Of a stretch of 64,000 nucleotides of DNA, positions 7,427-16,182 are shown one piece after another. The notes beneath the pieces are model-generated. The model was not told where the DNA came from. It searched no databases and saw only the letters and a program-made list of their open reading frames with translations. Source of the stretch: Burkholderiales bacterium (GTDB taxonomy: Bacteria > Pseudomonadota > Gammaproteobacteria > Burkholderiales > Burkholderiaceae_C); contig JADJCH010000030.1 of assembly GCA_016703325.1 (NCBI GenBank), positions 1-64,000 of the forward strand, in the 5' to 3' direction. The stretch's first letter is position 1. Each line of letters opens with the position of its first letter. The translations under genes were made by a program, and so were the position numbers.

Positions 7427-8944
7427 TCAGGCCGGCTGGATCAGGCCCGCCAGCACGCCGGGTTCGAAATGGCGATCGATGAAGTCGGCCAAGCCGTCGA
7501 AGACCTCGTCGAAGGTGCGGCAGCGCGCCCCAAAGAGCGCCTGCAGCACCGCGGACGACTCGAACAGGCCGTGGGCATACAGCCCCAGCACGTTGCCCTG
7601 CTGCCAGCCCAGCACCTCGCCAGCGGGGTTGCGCAGCACCTCGGCGCAGCGCGCCAGCGAAGGGTGGAAGACGGTCACGCCCTGGTGGATCTCGTAGCCG
7701 TCCAAGGCCACGCCGGACAGGGCCGCCCAGGCACCGTCCAGCGCACCGAAAGTGACGCGCACCGGCGTGAGGCGCTTCTCGCGCTCGAAGCGGGTGACCA
7801 GCGGCAGCAGGCCCAGGCCGGGTGCATTGCCACCGAAGGGCTGGACGGTGCTGGACTCGACGCCATCCGGGTCGGACAGCGTCTCGCCCAGCACCTGCAG
7901 CCCGCCGCAGATGCCCAGCACGGCGCCACCGCGCTGCACGTGCGCGGCAATGGCGGCATCCAGCCGCTTCGCACGCAGCCAGGCCAGGTCGGCGCTGGTG
8001 AGCTTGGAGCCGGGCAGCACGATCCAGTCGGCACCGTCCAGATCCGCCGGCTGCCGCGCCCACACCAGCCGCACCTGCGGCAGGTTGCGCAGGGCCTGGA
8101 GCTCATCGAGGTTGCTGATGCGCGGCCAGGCGACCACCGCCACACGCAGCGGCCGCGCACCCTCGCCTGCAGCATCCGCAAGTCCGCCAGCAAAACCACC
8201 TGCATGGCCGTCGTAGACGCCGTCTTCCTCCGGCAGGCCGTGCTCGCGCCACATCGGCAGGGTCGCCACGGTGGGCACACCGGTGAGCGCCTGGAGCTGC
8301 TGGGGACCGGGGGCGAGCAACGCGGCATCGCCCCGGAAGCGGTTGAGCACGAAGCCGCGGACCTGCGCCGCCTCGATCGGCGGCAGCAACGCCCAGGTGC
8401 CGTAGAGATGGGCGAAGGCGCCGCCGCGGTCGATGTCGGTCACCAGCAGGCAGGCCGCCTCGGCCACCAGCGCCGTGCGCATGTTGACGTAGTCGCTGGC
8501 GTGCAGGTTGATCTCGGCGGGCGAGCCGGCACCCTCGATCACCACCACGTCGTTCTCGGCCATCAACTCGGCCAGGGCCTGGCGGGCGTGCGGCCAGAGC
8601 ACCTCGCTGCGTTCACGCCAGGGCACCGCGCCCAGGTCGCGCCGTACCTCGCCCAGCACCACCACCTGGCTGGCGGTGTCGTGCTCGGGTTTGAGCAGCA
8701 CCGGGTTGTGGCGCACCTCGGGCACGCAGCGGGCGGCCAGTGCCTGGAAGTACTGCGCGCTGCCGATCTCGCCCATGCGCCCGCCCGGGCCGGGCACGAC
8801 GCGGGCGTTGTTGCTCATGTTCTGGGCCTTGAAGGGCGCCACCTTCAGGCCCTGGCGGGCGTACCAGCGGCACAGCGCGGTGGCCAGCCAGCTCTTGCCG
8901 GCCCCGCTGGTGGTGCCGAGCACCATGATGGCTCGGGCGGTCAT
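7427..8944 (-). CDS. cobQ: Cobyric acid synthase (glutamine-hydrolysing)
   Basis: The 505-residue enzyme amidates adenosylcobyrinic a,c-diamide at four carboxyls, using glutamine and ATP. The N-terminal P-loop-like nucleotide-binding part reads MVLGTTSGAGKSW, followed by PFKAQNMSNN, a CobQ signature. The C-terminal class I glutamine amidotransferase-like domain has its nucleophile cysteine in LGICGGLQVLG and a conserved histidine in LYAHGLFE. Length is typical. The early corrin-ring genes are not in this window, so CobQ here may serve salvage of incomplete corrinoids or work with a pathway encoded elsewhere. The start at 8944 lies 25 bases from the btuD stop. Confidence 0.93.
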   Translation of the reverse strand: MTARAIMVLGTTSGAGKSWLATALCRWYARQGLKVAPFKAQNMSNNARVVPGPGGRMGEIGSAQYFQALAARCVPEVRHNPVLLKPEHDTASQVVVLGEVRRDLGAVPWRERSEVLWPHARQALAELMAENDVVVIEGAGSPAEINLHASDYVNMRTALVAEAACLLVTDIDRGGAFAHLYGTWALLPPIEAAQVRGFVLNRFRGDAALLAPGPQQLQALTGVPTVATLPMWREHGLPEEDGVYDGHAGGFAGGLADAAGEGARPLRVAVVAWPRISNLDELQALRNLPQVRLVWARQPADLDGADWIVLPGSKLTSADLAWLRAKRLDAAIAAHVQRGGAVLGICGGLQVLGETLSDPDGVESSTVQPFGGNAPGLGLLPLVTRFEREKRLTPVRVTFGALDGAWAALSGVALDGYEIHQGVTVFHPSLARCAEVLRNPAGEVLGWQQGNVLGLYAHGLFESSAVLQALFGARCRTFDEVFDGLADFIDRHFEPGVLAGLIQPA

Positions 8945-8969
8945 GATCGAGGGCAAGGCGGGGATGGGT

Positions 8970-9791
8970 TCAAAGGGCGGGCACGGTGGCCAGTTGGGGC
9001 AGGGCGACCCATTGACCCTCCTGTTGGACGATGCGGATGGCGTGGCGGAACACCACCTCCAGCGCCGTGCGCAGTTCGCCATCGGCGGGGGCGCCGGCGC
9101 AGCGCACCTGGCCTTCCTGCAGCAGCAGCAGGCGGTCGGCCGCCAGCGCCAGCGACAGGTCATGCATTACCGTGACCACCGTGCGCCCATGAGCCAGCTG
9201 CTGCGCCAGGCGCACCAGCGCCACCTGGTGCGGGGGGTCGAGGTGGGTGGTGGGCTCGTCCAGCAGCAGCACCGGCGCTTCGGAAGCCAGAGCCCGGGCC
9301 AGCAGCACACGCTGGCGCTCGCCGCCGGACAGGGCGTTCAGGCGCCGGTCCTGCCAGCCGTCGCACTCGGCCTCCGCCATCGCACGGTCCACCGCGGCCT
9401 CGTCGGCGGCCCCCGGGGTGCCGAACAACCCCAGGTGCGGCAGGCGGCCCAGCGCCACCGTCTCGCGCACCGTCAGCTCGCCCGTGACCTCGCCCTGCTG
9501 GGCCAGCCAGGCGATGCGCCGGCCCCGCTCCCGGGCGTTCAGGTCGGCCAGCCGGCGGCCGTCCATCCGCACTTCACCCGTGCGCGGCGGCAGCAGCCCG
9601 GCCAGCACCCGCAGCAGGGTGCTCTTGCCGGCACCGTTGGGGCCGACGATGGCGGTCCAGCCCGGCTCGAAGCGGCAACTCACCGACTTCAGCACCAGCC
9701 GCTCACCGCCACCATCACCAGCACCGTCGCCATAGCCGACCTGCAGATCCACGGCCTCCAGCACGGGAGGATGCAACCCGGGCGCGGTCAT
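8970..9791 (-). CDS. btuD: Cobalamin/iron-siderophore-type ABC transporter ATP-binding protein
   Basis: This 273-residue ATPase powers import by the BtuC-type permease encoded just upstream. Walker A is GPNGAGKST, the signature motif LSGGERQRV, Walker B VLLLDEPTTHLD, and the switch histidine lies in VMHDLSLA. It belongs to the FecE/BtuD branch used for vitamin B12 and siderophores. The cobalamin assignment comes from the operon, which has a B12 riboswitch, BtuB, BtuF and CobU. The start overlaps the btuC stop as ATGA at 9788-9791, indicating translational coupling. Confidence 0.88.
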   Translation of the reverse strand: MTAPGLHPPVLEAVDLQVGYGDGAGDGGGERLVLKSVSCRFEPGWTAIVGPNGAGKSTLLRVLAGLLPPRTGEVRMDGRRLADLNARERGRRIAWLAQQGEVTGELTVRETVALGRLPHLGLFGTPGAADEAAVDRAMAEAECDGWQDRRLNALSGGERQRVLLARALASEAPVLLLDEPTTHLDPPHQVALVRLAQQLAHGRTVVTVMHDLSLALAADRLLLLQEGQVRCAGAPADGELRTALEVVFRHAIRIVQQEGQWVALPQLATVPAL

Positions 9792-10885
9792 GCGCTGCGC
9801 CCCCGGCGATTGAGCAGCAGGCACAGGTACAGCCCGCCAAGCACCGCGGTCACCACACCCACCGGCAGCTCCTGCGGTGCGATCAGCGCGCGCGAGATCA
9901 CGTCGGCCAGCAGCAGCAGCACCGCGCCCATCAGCGCGCTGGCCGCCAGCAGCCAGGCATGTGCACCTGGCGCGTGGCGGCGCACCAGGTGCGGCGCGAC
10001 CAGCCCGACAAAGGCCACCAGCCCGGCCTGCGACACCGCCACCGCGGTGGCGCCCGACAGCAGCAGCACCAGCACCAGGCGCACCCGGCCGAGTTCCAGG
10101 CCGAGGCTGGCGGCGCTGTCCTCGCCCAGCGTCAGGGCGTCCAGCGCACGGGAATGGCGCAGCGCCAGGCCGAGCAGCAGGGTCAGCCCGGCGGCCATCA
10201 GCGCCACCGAGGACCAGCCCAGGAAGCTGGTGCTGCCGAGCATGAAGGCCTGCTTGCCGCGCAAAGCGTCCGGCGAGATCACCGTGACCAGGTCGCTCAG
10301 TGCGCCCAGCAGCACCGCCAGCACCACCCCGGACAGCAGCAGCCGGGTGGTGTGCAGGGCCCCCCGGGCCAGCAGCAGCGTCAACGTGACGCCGCCGATG
10401 GCGCCGATGAAGGCGGCCATCATCAGCCCGACCTGTTCCAGCCACAGCGCCGCGGTCAGGCTCATCTGCAGCCCGCCGAGGGTGGCGCCCGCCAGCACCA
10501 GCACCACCGCCAGGCCTGCACCGGCGGCCGCGCCGAGCAGGTAGGGGTCCGCCAGCGGGTTGCGGAACAGCCCCTGCGCCAGCGCCCCACCCAGGCCCAG
10601 CAACGCGCCGACCAGCGCGGCACCGAGCGTGCGCGGCGCGCGGATCTCGCCCAGGATCAGCCAGGCCTGCTCACCCGCCAGGTCCGAGCGCAGGGAGGCC
10701 ATCGAAAAGCCCGCACTGCCAGTGACCAGCCCCGCCAACAGGCCCAGCGTCAAGCCCAGAACCAGCCAGCCCAGCAGGCGACGGCGTTGGCGGCGGTGCC
10801 CCGCCGCAGCCGCGGCCAGCCGTTCCGCAGCCTGCGGCGCAGGAACGGGTGGAACGGGAGAAACTGCTCGCGGGAGTTCCATCAT
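9788..10885 (-). CDS. btuC: Cobalamin ABC transporter permease (BtuC/FecCD family)
   Basis: The 365-residue protein is an inner-membrane permease of the FecCD type with about nine to ten membrane segments after a basic N-terminal stretch (RRQRRR, about 32-37). It has the conserved GLVAFVGLVAPHLVRR motif near residues 285-300 and the ANPLADPYLLG-like segment NPLADPYLLGAAAGAG near 130. It forms the channel for corrinoid delivered by BtuF. The ATG at 10885 overlaps the btuF stop as ATGA, and its own stop overlaps btuD, so btuF-btuC-btuD are coupled. Siderophore specificity is ruled out only by context. Confidence 0.88.
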   Translation of the reverse strand: MMELPRAVSPVPPVPAPQAAERLAAAAAGHRRQRRRLLGWLVLGLTLGLLAGLVTGSAGFSMASLRSDLAGEQAWLILGEIRAPRTLGAALVGALLGLGGALAQGLFRNPLADPYLLGAAAGAGLAVVLVLAGATLGGLQMSLTAALWLEQVGLMMAAFIGAIGGVTLTLLLARGALHTTRLLLSGVVLAVLLGALSDLVTVISPDALRGKQAFMLGSTSFLGWSSVALMAAGLTLLLGLALRHSRALDALTLGEDSAASLGLELGRVRLVLVLLLSGATAVAVSQAGLVAFVGLVAPHLVRRHAPGAHAWLLAASALMGAVLLLLADVISRALIAPQELPVGVVTAVLGGLYLCLLLNRRGRSA

Positions 10886-11796
10886 CGCCCCGCCCCCGGT
10901 GCTGCACCGGGGGCGCTCATGCTCATCAGGCAGTCCACCAGGATGCCGGCGGCCTCGCCCAGGCGTGGGCCGGGGCGCACCATCATCTCGTAGGCTGGCG
11001 TCGGCAAATCGCAGCGACGCCCCTGCTGCAGCGCCGGCAGCTGCGCCCAGCCGGGGCGTCGCAGCATCGCCGCGGCCTCGTGTTGCACCCCCATCACGAC
11101 GTCAGGGCGCTCGCGCAGCACGAACTCCGGGTTCAGCTTCGGGAACGGCCCCAGCTCCGCGGGCACGATGTTGACCAGACCCAGCCGCGTCATGGTTTCG
11201 CCGATGAAGGAGCTGCGCCCCGCCGCGTAGGGCCCGCCGGCGATCTCGAAGTACACCCTTGCACCGCGCAGGGCGGGCGGCACCCGCGCGGCCGCGGCCG
11301 CCAGATCTCGCTCGATGGCAGACCAGACCTGCGCCGCCTGCTGCGGGCTGCCCAGCAGTCCGGCCAGCAGGACCAGGCTGCGGCGGGTGTCGGCATGGCT
11401 GTCCGACTTCAGCCGGACCACCTTCAGGCCCAAGGCATCCAGCCGGTCGAGCGACTGCGCCGAGGTGGAAGCCAGCACCACCTCCGGGCGCAACGCCACG
11501 ATGGCTTCGATCAGCGCATCGTCCAGACCGCCCAGCCGCGGCAGCTTCTCGACCGACGCCGGCCAGTTGGAGTACCGGTCCACCCCCACCAGGCGGCCGC
11601 AGGCGCCCAAGGCGCAGACACTCTCAGTCAGCGACGGCAGCATCGAGACGATGCGTTGGGGTGGCGCGGCGAAGCGATGCGTCACGCCCCGGTCGTCGAT
11701 GACCTGGACCGCTGCCGCCAGGGCAGGAGGGGCGATCCAACAGACCAGCCAGGCCAGCAGCCAAAGCACAGGCCACCCGGGAAGGAACCGGCTCAT
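10882..11796 (-). CDS. btuF: Periplasmic cobalamin-binding protein
   Basis: This 304-residue protein begins with a clear signal peptide (hydrophobic core LWLLAWLVCWIAPPALA, cleavage about residue 27). The BtuF/FecB-type two-lobed domain follows: RIVSMLPSLTESVCALGA, GRLVGVDRYSNWP, LRPEVVLAS and GPFPKLNPEFVL. The phrase SLTESVCALGA is characteristic of vitamin B12-binding members. It captures corrinoid that has crossed BtuB and passes it to BtuCD. It is translationally coupled on both sides, overlapping cobU (11793-11796) and btuC (10882-10885). Confidence 0.9.
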   Translation of the reverse strand: MSRFLPGWPVLWLLAWLVCWIAPPALAAAVQVIDDRGVTHRFAAPPQRIVSMLPSLTESVCALGACGRLVGVDRYSNWPASVEKLPRLGGLDDALIEAIVALRPEVVLASTSAQSLDRLDALGLKVVRLKSDSHADTRRSLVLLAGLLGSPQQAAQVWSAIERDLAAAAARVPPALRGARVYFEIAGGPYAAGRSSFIGETMTRLGLVNIVPAELGPFPKLNPEFVLRERPDVVMGVQHEAAAMLRRPGWAQLPALQQGRRCDLPTPAYEMMVRPGPRLGEAAGILVDCLMSMSAPGAAPGAGR

Positions 11797-12356
11797 GCGG
11801 CGCTGCCTTTCACACTCAGGGGCAGGCCCGCCACCATCAGGGTGACCCGGCCGCACAGCACGGCCAGCCGCTGGTGCAGCCGGCCCAGCGCGTCCACGCA
11901 GCGCCTGGCCTCGGTGGACAAGGGCATCACCCCGAGCCCGATTTCGTTCGAGACGAACACCAGCGGACTGCGGGCCTGCCGGACCGCGTCCAGCAACCCG
12001 CGTTCCAGGCTCGCCCAGTCCTGGGCCGGCCAGCCCGGGGGTGGCAGCAGGCACTGGGTGATCCACAGGGTCAGGCAGTCCACCACCAGCAGGCACTGCG
12101 GGTCGTCCTGTTCGCGCAGCGCGGCGGGCAGCTCCAGCGGCACCTCCAGCGTGCGCAGGCCGGGAGCGAACACGGCCCGATCGGCCTGGTGGCGACGGAT
12201 GCGCGCGGCCATCTCCGGGTCTGCGGCCAGGGCGGTGGCCACCAGCAGCGCCGACCGGTTGGCCCCCCCGGCCAACCAGCCGGCCGCCAGGTCCTCCGCA
12301 CGCCTCGACTTGCCGCTGCGGGCGCCGCCGAGGATCAATTCATGAACGGGTGGCAT
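11793..12356 (-). CDS. cobU: Adenosylcobinamide kinase / adenosylcobinamide-phosphate guanylyltransferase
   Basis: CobU phosphorylates adenosylcobinamide and then attaches GMP, producing adenosylcobinamide-GDP for CobS. The 187-residue protein has the family P-loop GGARSGKSRRAE near its start and conserved DCLTLWITQCLL and SNEIGLGVMP segments. The start at 12356 is chosen because AGGAG lies six bases upstream; an in-frame ATG at 12386 would add ten residues without family similarity. It is the first gene after btuB, 60 bases downstream, and overlaps btuF by four bases. Confidence 0.92.
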   Translation of the reverse strand: MPPVHELILGGARSGKSRRAEDLAAGWLAGGANRSALLVATALAADPEMAARIRRHQADRAVFAPGLRTLEVPLELPAALREQDDPQCLLVVDCLTLWITQCLLPPPGWPAQDWASLERGLLDAVRQARSPLVFVSNEIGLGVMPLSTEARRCVDALGRLHQRLAVLCGRVTLMVAGLPLSVKGSAA

Positions 12357-12416
12357 CTGGAGCTCCTGCGGCCGATGTGCTGCCATGATGACCCAGACCT
12401 CAGAGCCGGATTCAGG

Positions 12417-14387
12417 TCAGAAACTCATCCGCGCCGCCGCGGTGAGGTTGCGACCCGGCTCCGGGTAGATCGACGAGGGCTGGCCCGCCGCACAGTTGTA
12501 GGCCTGGGTGTAGAACTTCCGGTCGGTGGCATTGGCTACCGCCAGGCTCAACTCCAGGATGGGAAGCTCCCAGGCCCAGCGCAGGTCCAGCGTGGTCACC
12601 GAGGGCATGCTGCAGCTGTTGGCGAGGTCTGGGTGGCGAGAGGAGGCATACACAACATGGGCGCCCAGTCGGTGACCCGGGAGCGCCTGCCATTGCGCTC
12701 CGAGCGATGAGCTGACCGCGTTCACCAGCGGAATGTCCAGGCCGGCATAGCTGCCAGACACAAACTTGGCTTCCCGCCAGGCGGCCGTGCCGCGCAGGTC
12801 CAGTGTGGACGTCAGCGCATGCCCGGCCTCCAGCTCCACACCCTGGCGGCGGGTGGGCTCGAAGTTCACGTTGGCGCCCCAGCCACCATTGGCCCCCGTG
12901 TCAAAGCCGATCTCATCGTGCAGGCTGCTGCGGTACAAGCGCAGATCGGCATGGTCGTGGCGGTTCTTCCAGCGTGCGCCCACCTCCAGGTCGCGTGAGG
13001 TCTGGGGCCGCAGCGGCGTGCCGGAGGTGTAGCTGAATTCGTCCGCATTGGCCAGCCGGAAGCTGCGGCCCAGGCGGCCATACACCTGCCACTGTTGCGA
13101 CAGGGGCTGCACCACACCCAGTTCCCAGGCATGCATGGTGTCGTCCATGGCCTGGGCCACTGCGCTGTGGGTCTTGTGCAGCGCCTCGTGGCGCATGCCG
13201 GCGCTCAGCCGGGTGCCGCCGGTCAGGGTGAGGTCGTCCTTCAGGTAGACGGCATTGTTGCGTTGCCGGGCACTGGACCCGTAGGTGCCGGCCACCTCGC
13301 GCTCCCAACGGCTGAAGTCAAACCCACCGGCCACGCTGTTGCGCAGTCCCGCCAACGTGCTGTTGAAGCGCGCACGGGCAGCCACCTGATCGGCGTCGAT
13401 GTCGTAGTCGTACCGGGAGGCCGAACCGAAGTAGGTGCTGAGGCTGCGCAGCTGCTTGCTGCGTTGCCCGGCATCGAAGCCGATGTCCCAGTTGGTGCTG
13501 CGCCAGTCCAGCTGCACGCTGCTGCGGCGGTTGATGATCGCGGCCCAGTCGTTCGGGTTGGCCGTCTGCGACGGATCGCTGTTGTACTGCGCCAGCGACA
13601 GCGGCCCCGGCAGGCCGCCTTGCAGCCGGTCTTCCCCATGGCGCAGCACCAAGCGCAGGCCATCGGCCGCCCACTGCCCGGCCACCGAGGCGCCGCGCAC
13701 AGCGGACTCGCTGTTGTCGCGGTGCCCATCGGACAGCCGCCGGTTGGCCGCCAGGTCCAGCGAGAAGTCCCCGCCCACCACCGTGGCCCCGCCGCGCAGC
13801 TCGCGGGTGGCATCGCTGCCTGCGGCTGCGTACAAACGGGCGGTGTTGCGCCGCTCCACGCCGCGACCTGCCTTGGTCGTAACGATCACCACCCCACCGG
13901 TGGCCCCTTCGCCATAAAGCACCGCACCGCTGCCGCGCAGCACCTCGATGCGCTCGACCGTGTCGATCGGGATGCCGCCCAGGCGGGTGCCGCCCAGGTC
14001 CCCTTCGCTCAGCCGCAGGCCATCGACGACGATGACCATGTTGTTGTCGGAGGTGCTGCCAAAGCCGCGCAGGTCCAGCGCGTACTCACCACCGCCGTAC
14101 AGGTCGAGCCGGCCGGGCACCCCCAACAGCCTCATGATGGCCTCGTTGACCGTGGAGGCGCCGCTGCGCCGGATGTCCTGGGCCGTCAGCACACTCACAC
14201 CGAAGGGGAGATGCCCCGGATCGTCGCTGAAGCGAGTGCCGGTGACCACCACCGGCTCCAACGCGGCCTGAGACTGCGCCAGCGCGCTCGACAGGCCGGC
14301 CAGGCCAATACACAGGAATGCAGCGGCCCGTGCAGCCGCGCGAAGCACGCAAAAGGGGGCACTCGGGCCCGAAAGGGGGGAGAACAT
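12417..14387 (-). CDS. btuB: TonB-dependent vitamin B12 outer-membrane receptor
   Basis: The 656-residue protein has a signal peptide (FLCIGLAGLSSALAQ, cleavage about residue 38), a TonB-box-like EPVVVTGTRF, a plug domain (DIRRSGASTVNEAIMRLLGVPG to about residue 160) and a 22-strand-type barrel ending in Phe (TAAARMSF). BtuB binds cobalamin at the cell surface and admits it with TonB energy. Length is near the 600-650 residues of BtuB proteins. Specificity for cobalamin is supported strongly by the B12 riboswitch immediately upstream and by the salvage and transport genes downstream. Confidence 0.92.
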   Translation of the reverse strand: MFSPLSGPSAPFCVLRAAARAAAFLCIGLAGLSSALAQSQAALEPVVVTGTRFSDDPGHLPFGVSVLTAQDIRRSGASTVNEAIMRLLGVPGRLDLYGGGEYALDLRGFGSTSDNNMVIVVDGLRLSEGDLGGTRLGGIPIDTVERIEVLRGSGAVLYGEGATGGVVIVTTKAGRGVERRNTARLYAAAGSDATRELRGGATVVGGDFSLDLAANRRLSDGHRDNSESAVRGASVAGQWAADGLRLVLRHGEDRLQGGLPGPLSLAQYNSDPSQTANPNDWAAIINRRSSVQLDWRSTNWDIGFDAGQRSKQLRSLSTYFGSASRYDYDIDADQVAARARFNSTLAGLRNSVAGGFDFSRWEREVAGTYGSSARQRNNAVYLKDDLTLTGGTRLSAGMRHEALHKTHSAVAQAMDDTMHAWELGVVQPLSQQWQVYGRLGRSFRLANADEFSYTSGTPLRPQTSRDLEVGARWKNRHDHADLRLYRSSLHDEIGFDTGANGGWGANVNFEPTRRQGVELEAGHALTSTLDLRGTAAWREAKFVSGSYAGLDIPLVNAVSSSLGAQWQALPGHRLGAHVVYASSRHPDLANSCSMPSVTTLDLRWAWELPILELSLAVANATDRKFYTQAYNCAAGQPSSIYPEPGRNLTAAARMSF

Positions 14388-14475
14388 GAGAAGGGATGCA
14401 GATCAAAGCGTGCCCCACCGCTTCCCCGCGGCCGGACACCTCACGACACCACACACAGCTGCGCGGCGTCACCTT

Positions 14476-14682
14476 GCTGGCCGGTATCCGGGCTGACGGA
14501 CGAACCGCTGCGACCTTCCCGGCCCGTACGGCGGACCAGTGGTGTGTGCGCAGCAGCAGGGAGCGTGAACTCCCGTCCGCTTACCGTTGCGGGGGCAGCG
14601 CAGGTTGGGCGTTCTCCGATGGAGAGTGCCTTCCTGCTTCCCGTTTAACCGCGCCGACGTGAACGCCGGCACGAGCACCAAC
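14476..14682 (-). promoter_or_regulatory. Cobalamin (B12) riboswitch
   Basis: On the minus strand the leader of btuB contains the hallmarks of an AdoCbl riboswitch in order. A 5' part includes TTAAACGGGAAGC (14649-14637). The highly conserved core CTGCCCCCGCAACGGTAAG follows around 14601-14580. After it come a CACTGG and GGGAAGG segment, and near 14499-14476 the B12-box-like GTCAGCCCGGATACCGGCC. Its downstream end lies about 90 bases before the btuB ATG, so it probably controls expression of the whole cobalamin operon, with repression when adenosylcobalamin is plentiful. Boundaries are approximate. Confidence 0.93.
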
Positions 14683-14686
14683 GGGC

Positions 14687-14722
14687 GTGATTGTAATCAC
14701 GGAGAAACCCGCCCACTACAAT
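14687..14722. promoter_or_regulatory. Overlapping divergent promoter elements with a CRP/FNR-like palindrome
   Basis: The palindrome GTGATTGTAATCAC (14687-14700) matches GTGA-N6-TCAC of CRP-type sites and TGAT-N4-ATCA of FNR-type sites. TACAAT on the plus strand (14717-14722) could be the -10 of the zapB-like/zapA genes. TACAAT on the minus strand (14695-14690) could be the -10 of the riboswitch-btuB transcript, starting near 14683. Paired -35 candidates (TTGTAA, TTGTAG) overlap on opposite strands but with wide 20-base spacers, so the promoter call is tentative. Confidence 0.4.
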
Positions 14723-14770
14723 CGTCCGGCTCGGGGCGTCCTGCCCCGCTCAAGCACCCTTACCTGCGCA

Positions 14771-15019
14771 ATGTCCACACTCGAAGACCTCGCCGACCGG
14801 GTTGAACGCCTGCTGCTGCGGCACGACGAACTCAAGCGCACCAACACGCTGCTGGAGCAGCAACTGGCCACCGTGGTGGGTGAACGCGACAACCTGCGCT
14901 CGCGCCTGGCTGCTGCGCGCAGCCGCATCGACGCGTTGATCGAACGCCTGCCGGTGGGTGACGTGGACGAGCACGACCGCTCCGGCAACCACAGCCAGGC
15001 CAGCGGAGGTGGCGCATGA
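14771..15019 (+). CDS. Small coiled-coil protein, ZapB-like (TIGR02449 type)
   Basis: This 82-residue protein is nearly all coiled coil: LADRVERLLLRHDELKRTNTLLEQQLATVVGERD with leucines at heptad spacing to about residue 60, then a polar tail rich in Ser, Asn and Gly. Such proteins sit directly before zapA in many beta- and gammaproteobacteria (TIGR02449) and resemble ZapB, which stabilises the FtsZ ring in Escherichia coli. The stop overlaps the zapA start as ATGA (15016-15019), so the two are translationally coupled. A cell-division role is inferred from neighbours. Confidence 0.8.
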   Translation: MSTLEDLADRVERLLLRHDELKRTNTLLEQQLATVVGERDNLRSRLAAARSRIDALIERLPVGDVDEHDRSGNHSQASGGGA

Positions 15020-15360
15020 AGCAGCTCGAAGTGACGATCCTCGGCCAGAGCTACATCCTGGCCTGCCCGGAGGGGCACGAAACCGACCTGCTGGAGGCGG
15101 TGGGCCAGGTGGACCGCGAGATGAGCACCATCCGCGATGCCGGCAAGGTCAAGGCCCGGGAGCGCATTGCCGTGCTGGCCGCCTTGAACCTGGCCTATGA
15201 ACTGACGCAGCTGCGCTCCCGAGCCGAGTCTGCCGCCTGCTCGCATCAGGTCGAGACGCAGCCTGCCCCGCCATCTTCGGAGGCGCTGAATGGCATCGAC
15301 GTGGACGCGCTGGTGCGCCGCATGGATGCGGCACTCGGTCACGACGGCCAATTGCTCTGA
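15016..15360 (+). CDS. zapA: Cell division protein ZapA
   Basis: ZapA binds FtsZ and promotes bundling of protofilaments at mid-cell. The 114-residue product matches the family: VTILGQSYILACPEGHE at the N-terminus, a helix LLEAVGQVDREMSTIRDAGKVKARERIAVLAALNLAYEL, then a C-terminal extension of about 45 residues with Pro/Ser-rich linker and a final helix (VDALVRRMDAAL). It is coupled to the ZapB-like gene and followed by the 6S RNA gene, the usual order in proteobacteria, which supports the call. Confidence 0.93.
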   Translation: MKQLEVTILGQSYILACPEGHETDLLEAVGQVDREMSTIRDAGKVKARERIAVLAALNLAYELTQLRSRAESAACSHQVETQPAPPSSEALNGIDVDALVRRMDAALGHDGQLL

Positions 15361-15362
15361 GC

Positions 15363-15393
15363 TTGCGCCGGGCCGGGGTGAGCGGCCTACAAT
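15363..15393 (+). promoter_or_regulatory. Promoter of 6S RNA
   Basis: TTGCGC (15363-15368) and TACAAT (15388-15393), 19 bases apart, form a sigma-70-type promoter directly before the 6S RNA. Transcription would start near 15400, where the terminal stem of the RNA begins. The -35 overlaps the end of zapA. Confidence 0.6.
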
Positions 15394-15399
15394 GCGGGC

Positions 15400-15580
15400 G
15401 TCCGCCGCGTTCGCGGAGGTTTTTAGTTCCTTGAACCGATGCTCTCGCGAGCCTGGGCTTGGAATATCCCCCGGCTGGTGCGATCGTCTCGCGTCAGATG
15501 AACCCGAAGCCGGGTTGACCTTGCCCCCCTGAATCCCCTGGGTTCAGGAATGCGGCCTTCGGCTCGCGGCGGACACCTTT
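15400..15580 (+). ncRNA. ssrS: 6S RNA
   Basis: The roughly 180-base region after zapA folds as expected for 6S RNA. GTCCGCCGCG at its start pairs with CGCGGCGGAC near 15564-15573, closing a long irregular stem with a central bubble; TTCCTTGAACC and GGTTCAGGAA also pair toward the ends. 6S RNA mimics an open promoter and binds sigma-70 RNA polymerase in stationary phase. Position directly after zapA is the standard proteobacterial location. The ends are estimated from the terminal pairing. Confidence 0.88.
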
Positions 15581-15678
15581 CTCCGGAGATTCACCCGGAG
15601 ATCCAAGCTCCTCGGCCCCACCGGGCCGATGCCGGTTCTGGCAGGATGCCGCACCCGTTGCCGGATGTGCCCCTGCCC

Positions 15679-16161
<483 letters not shown>

Positions 16162-16182
16162 ACCCCCACTGAACAAGACGAG

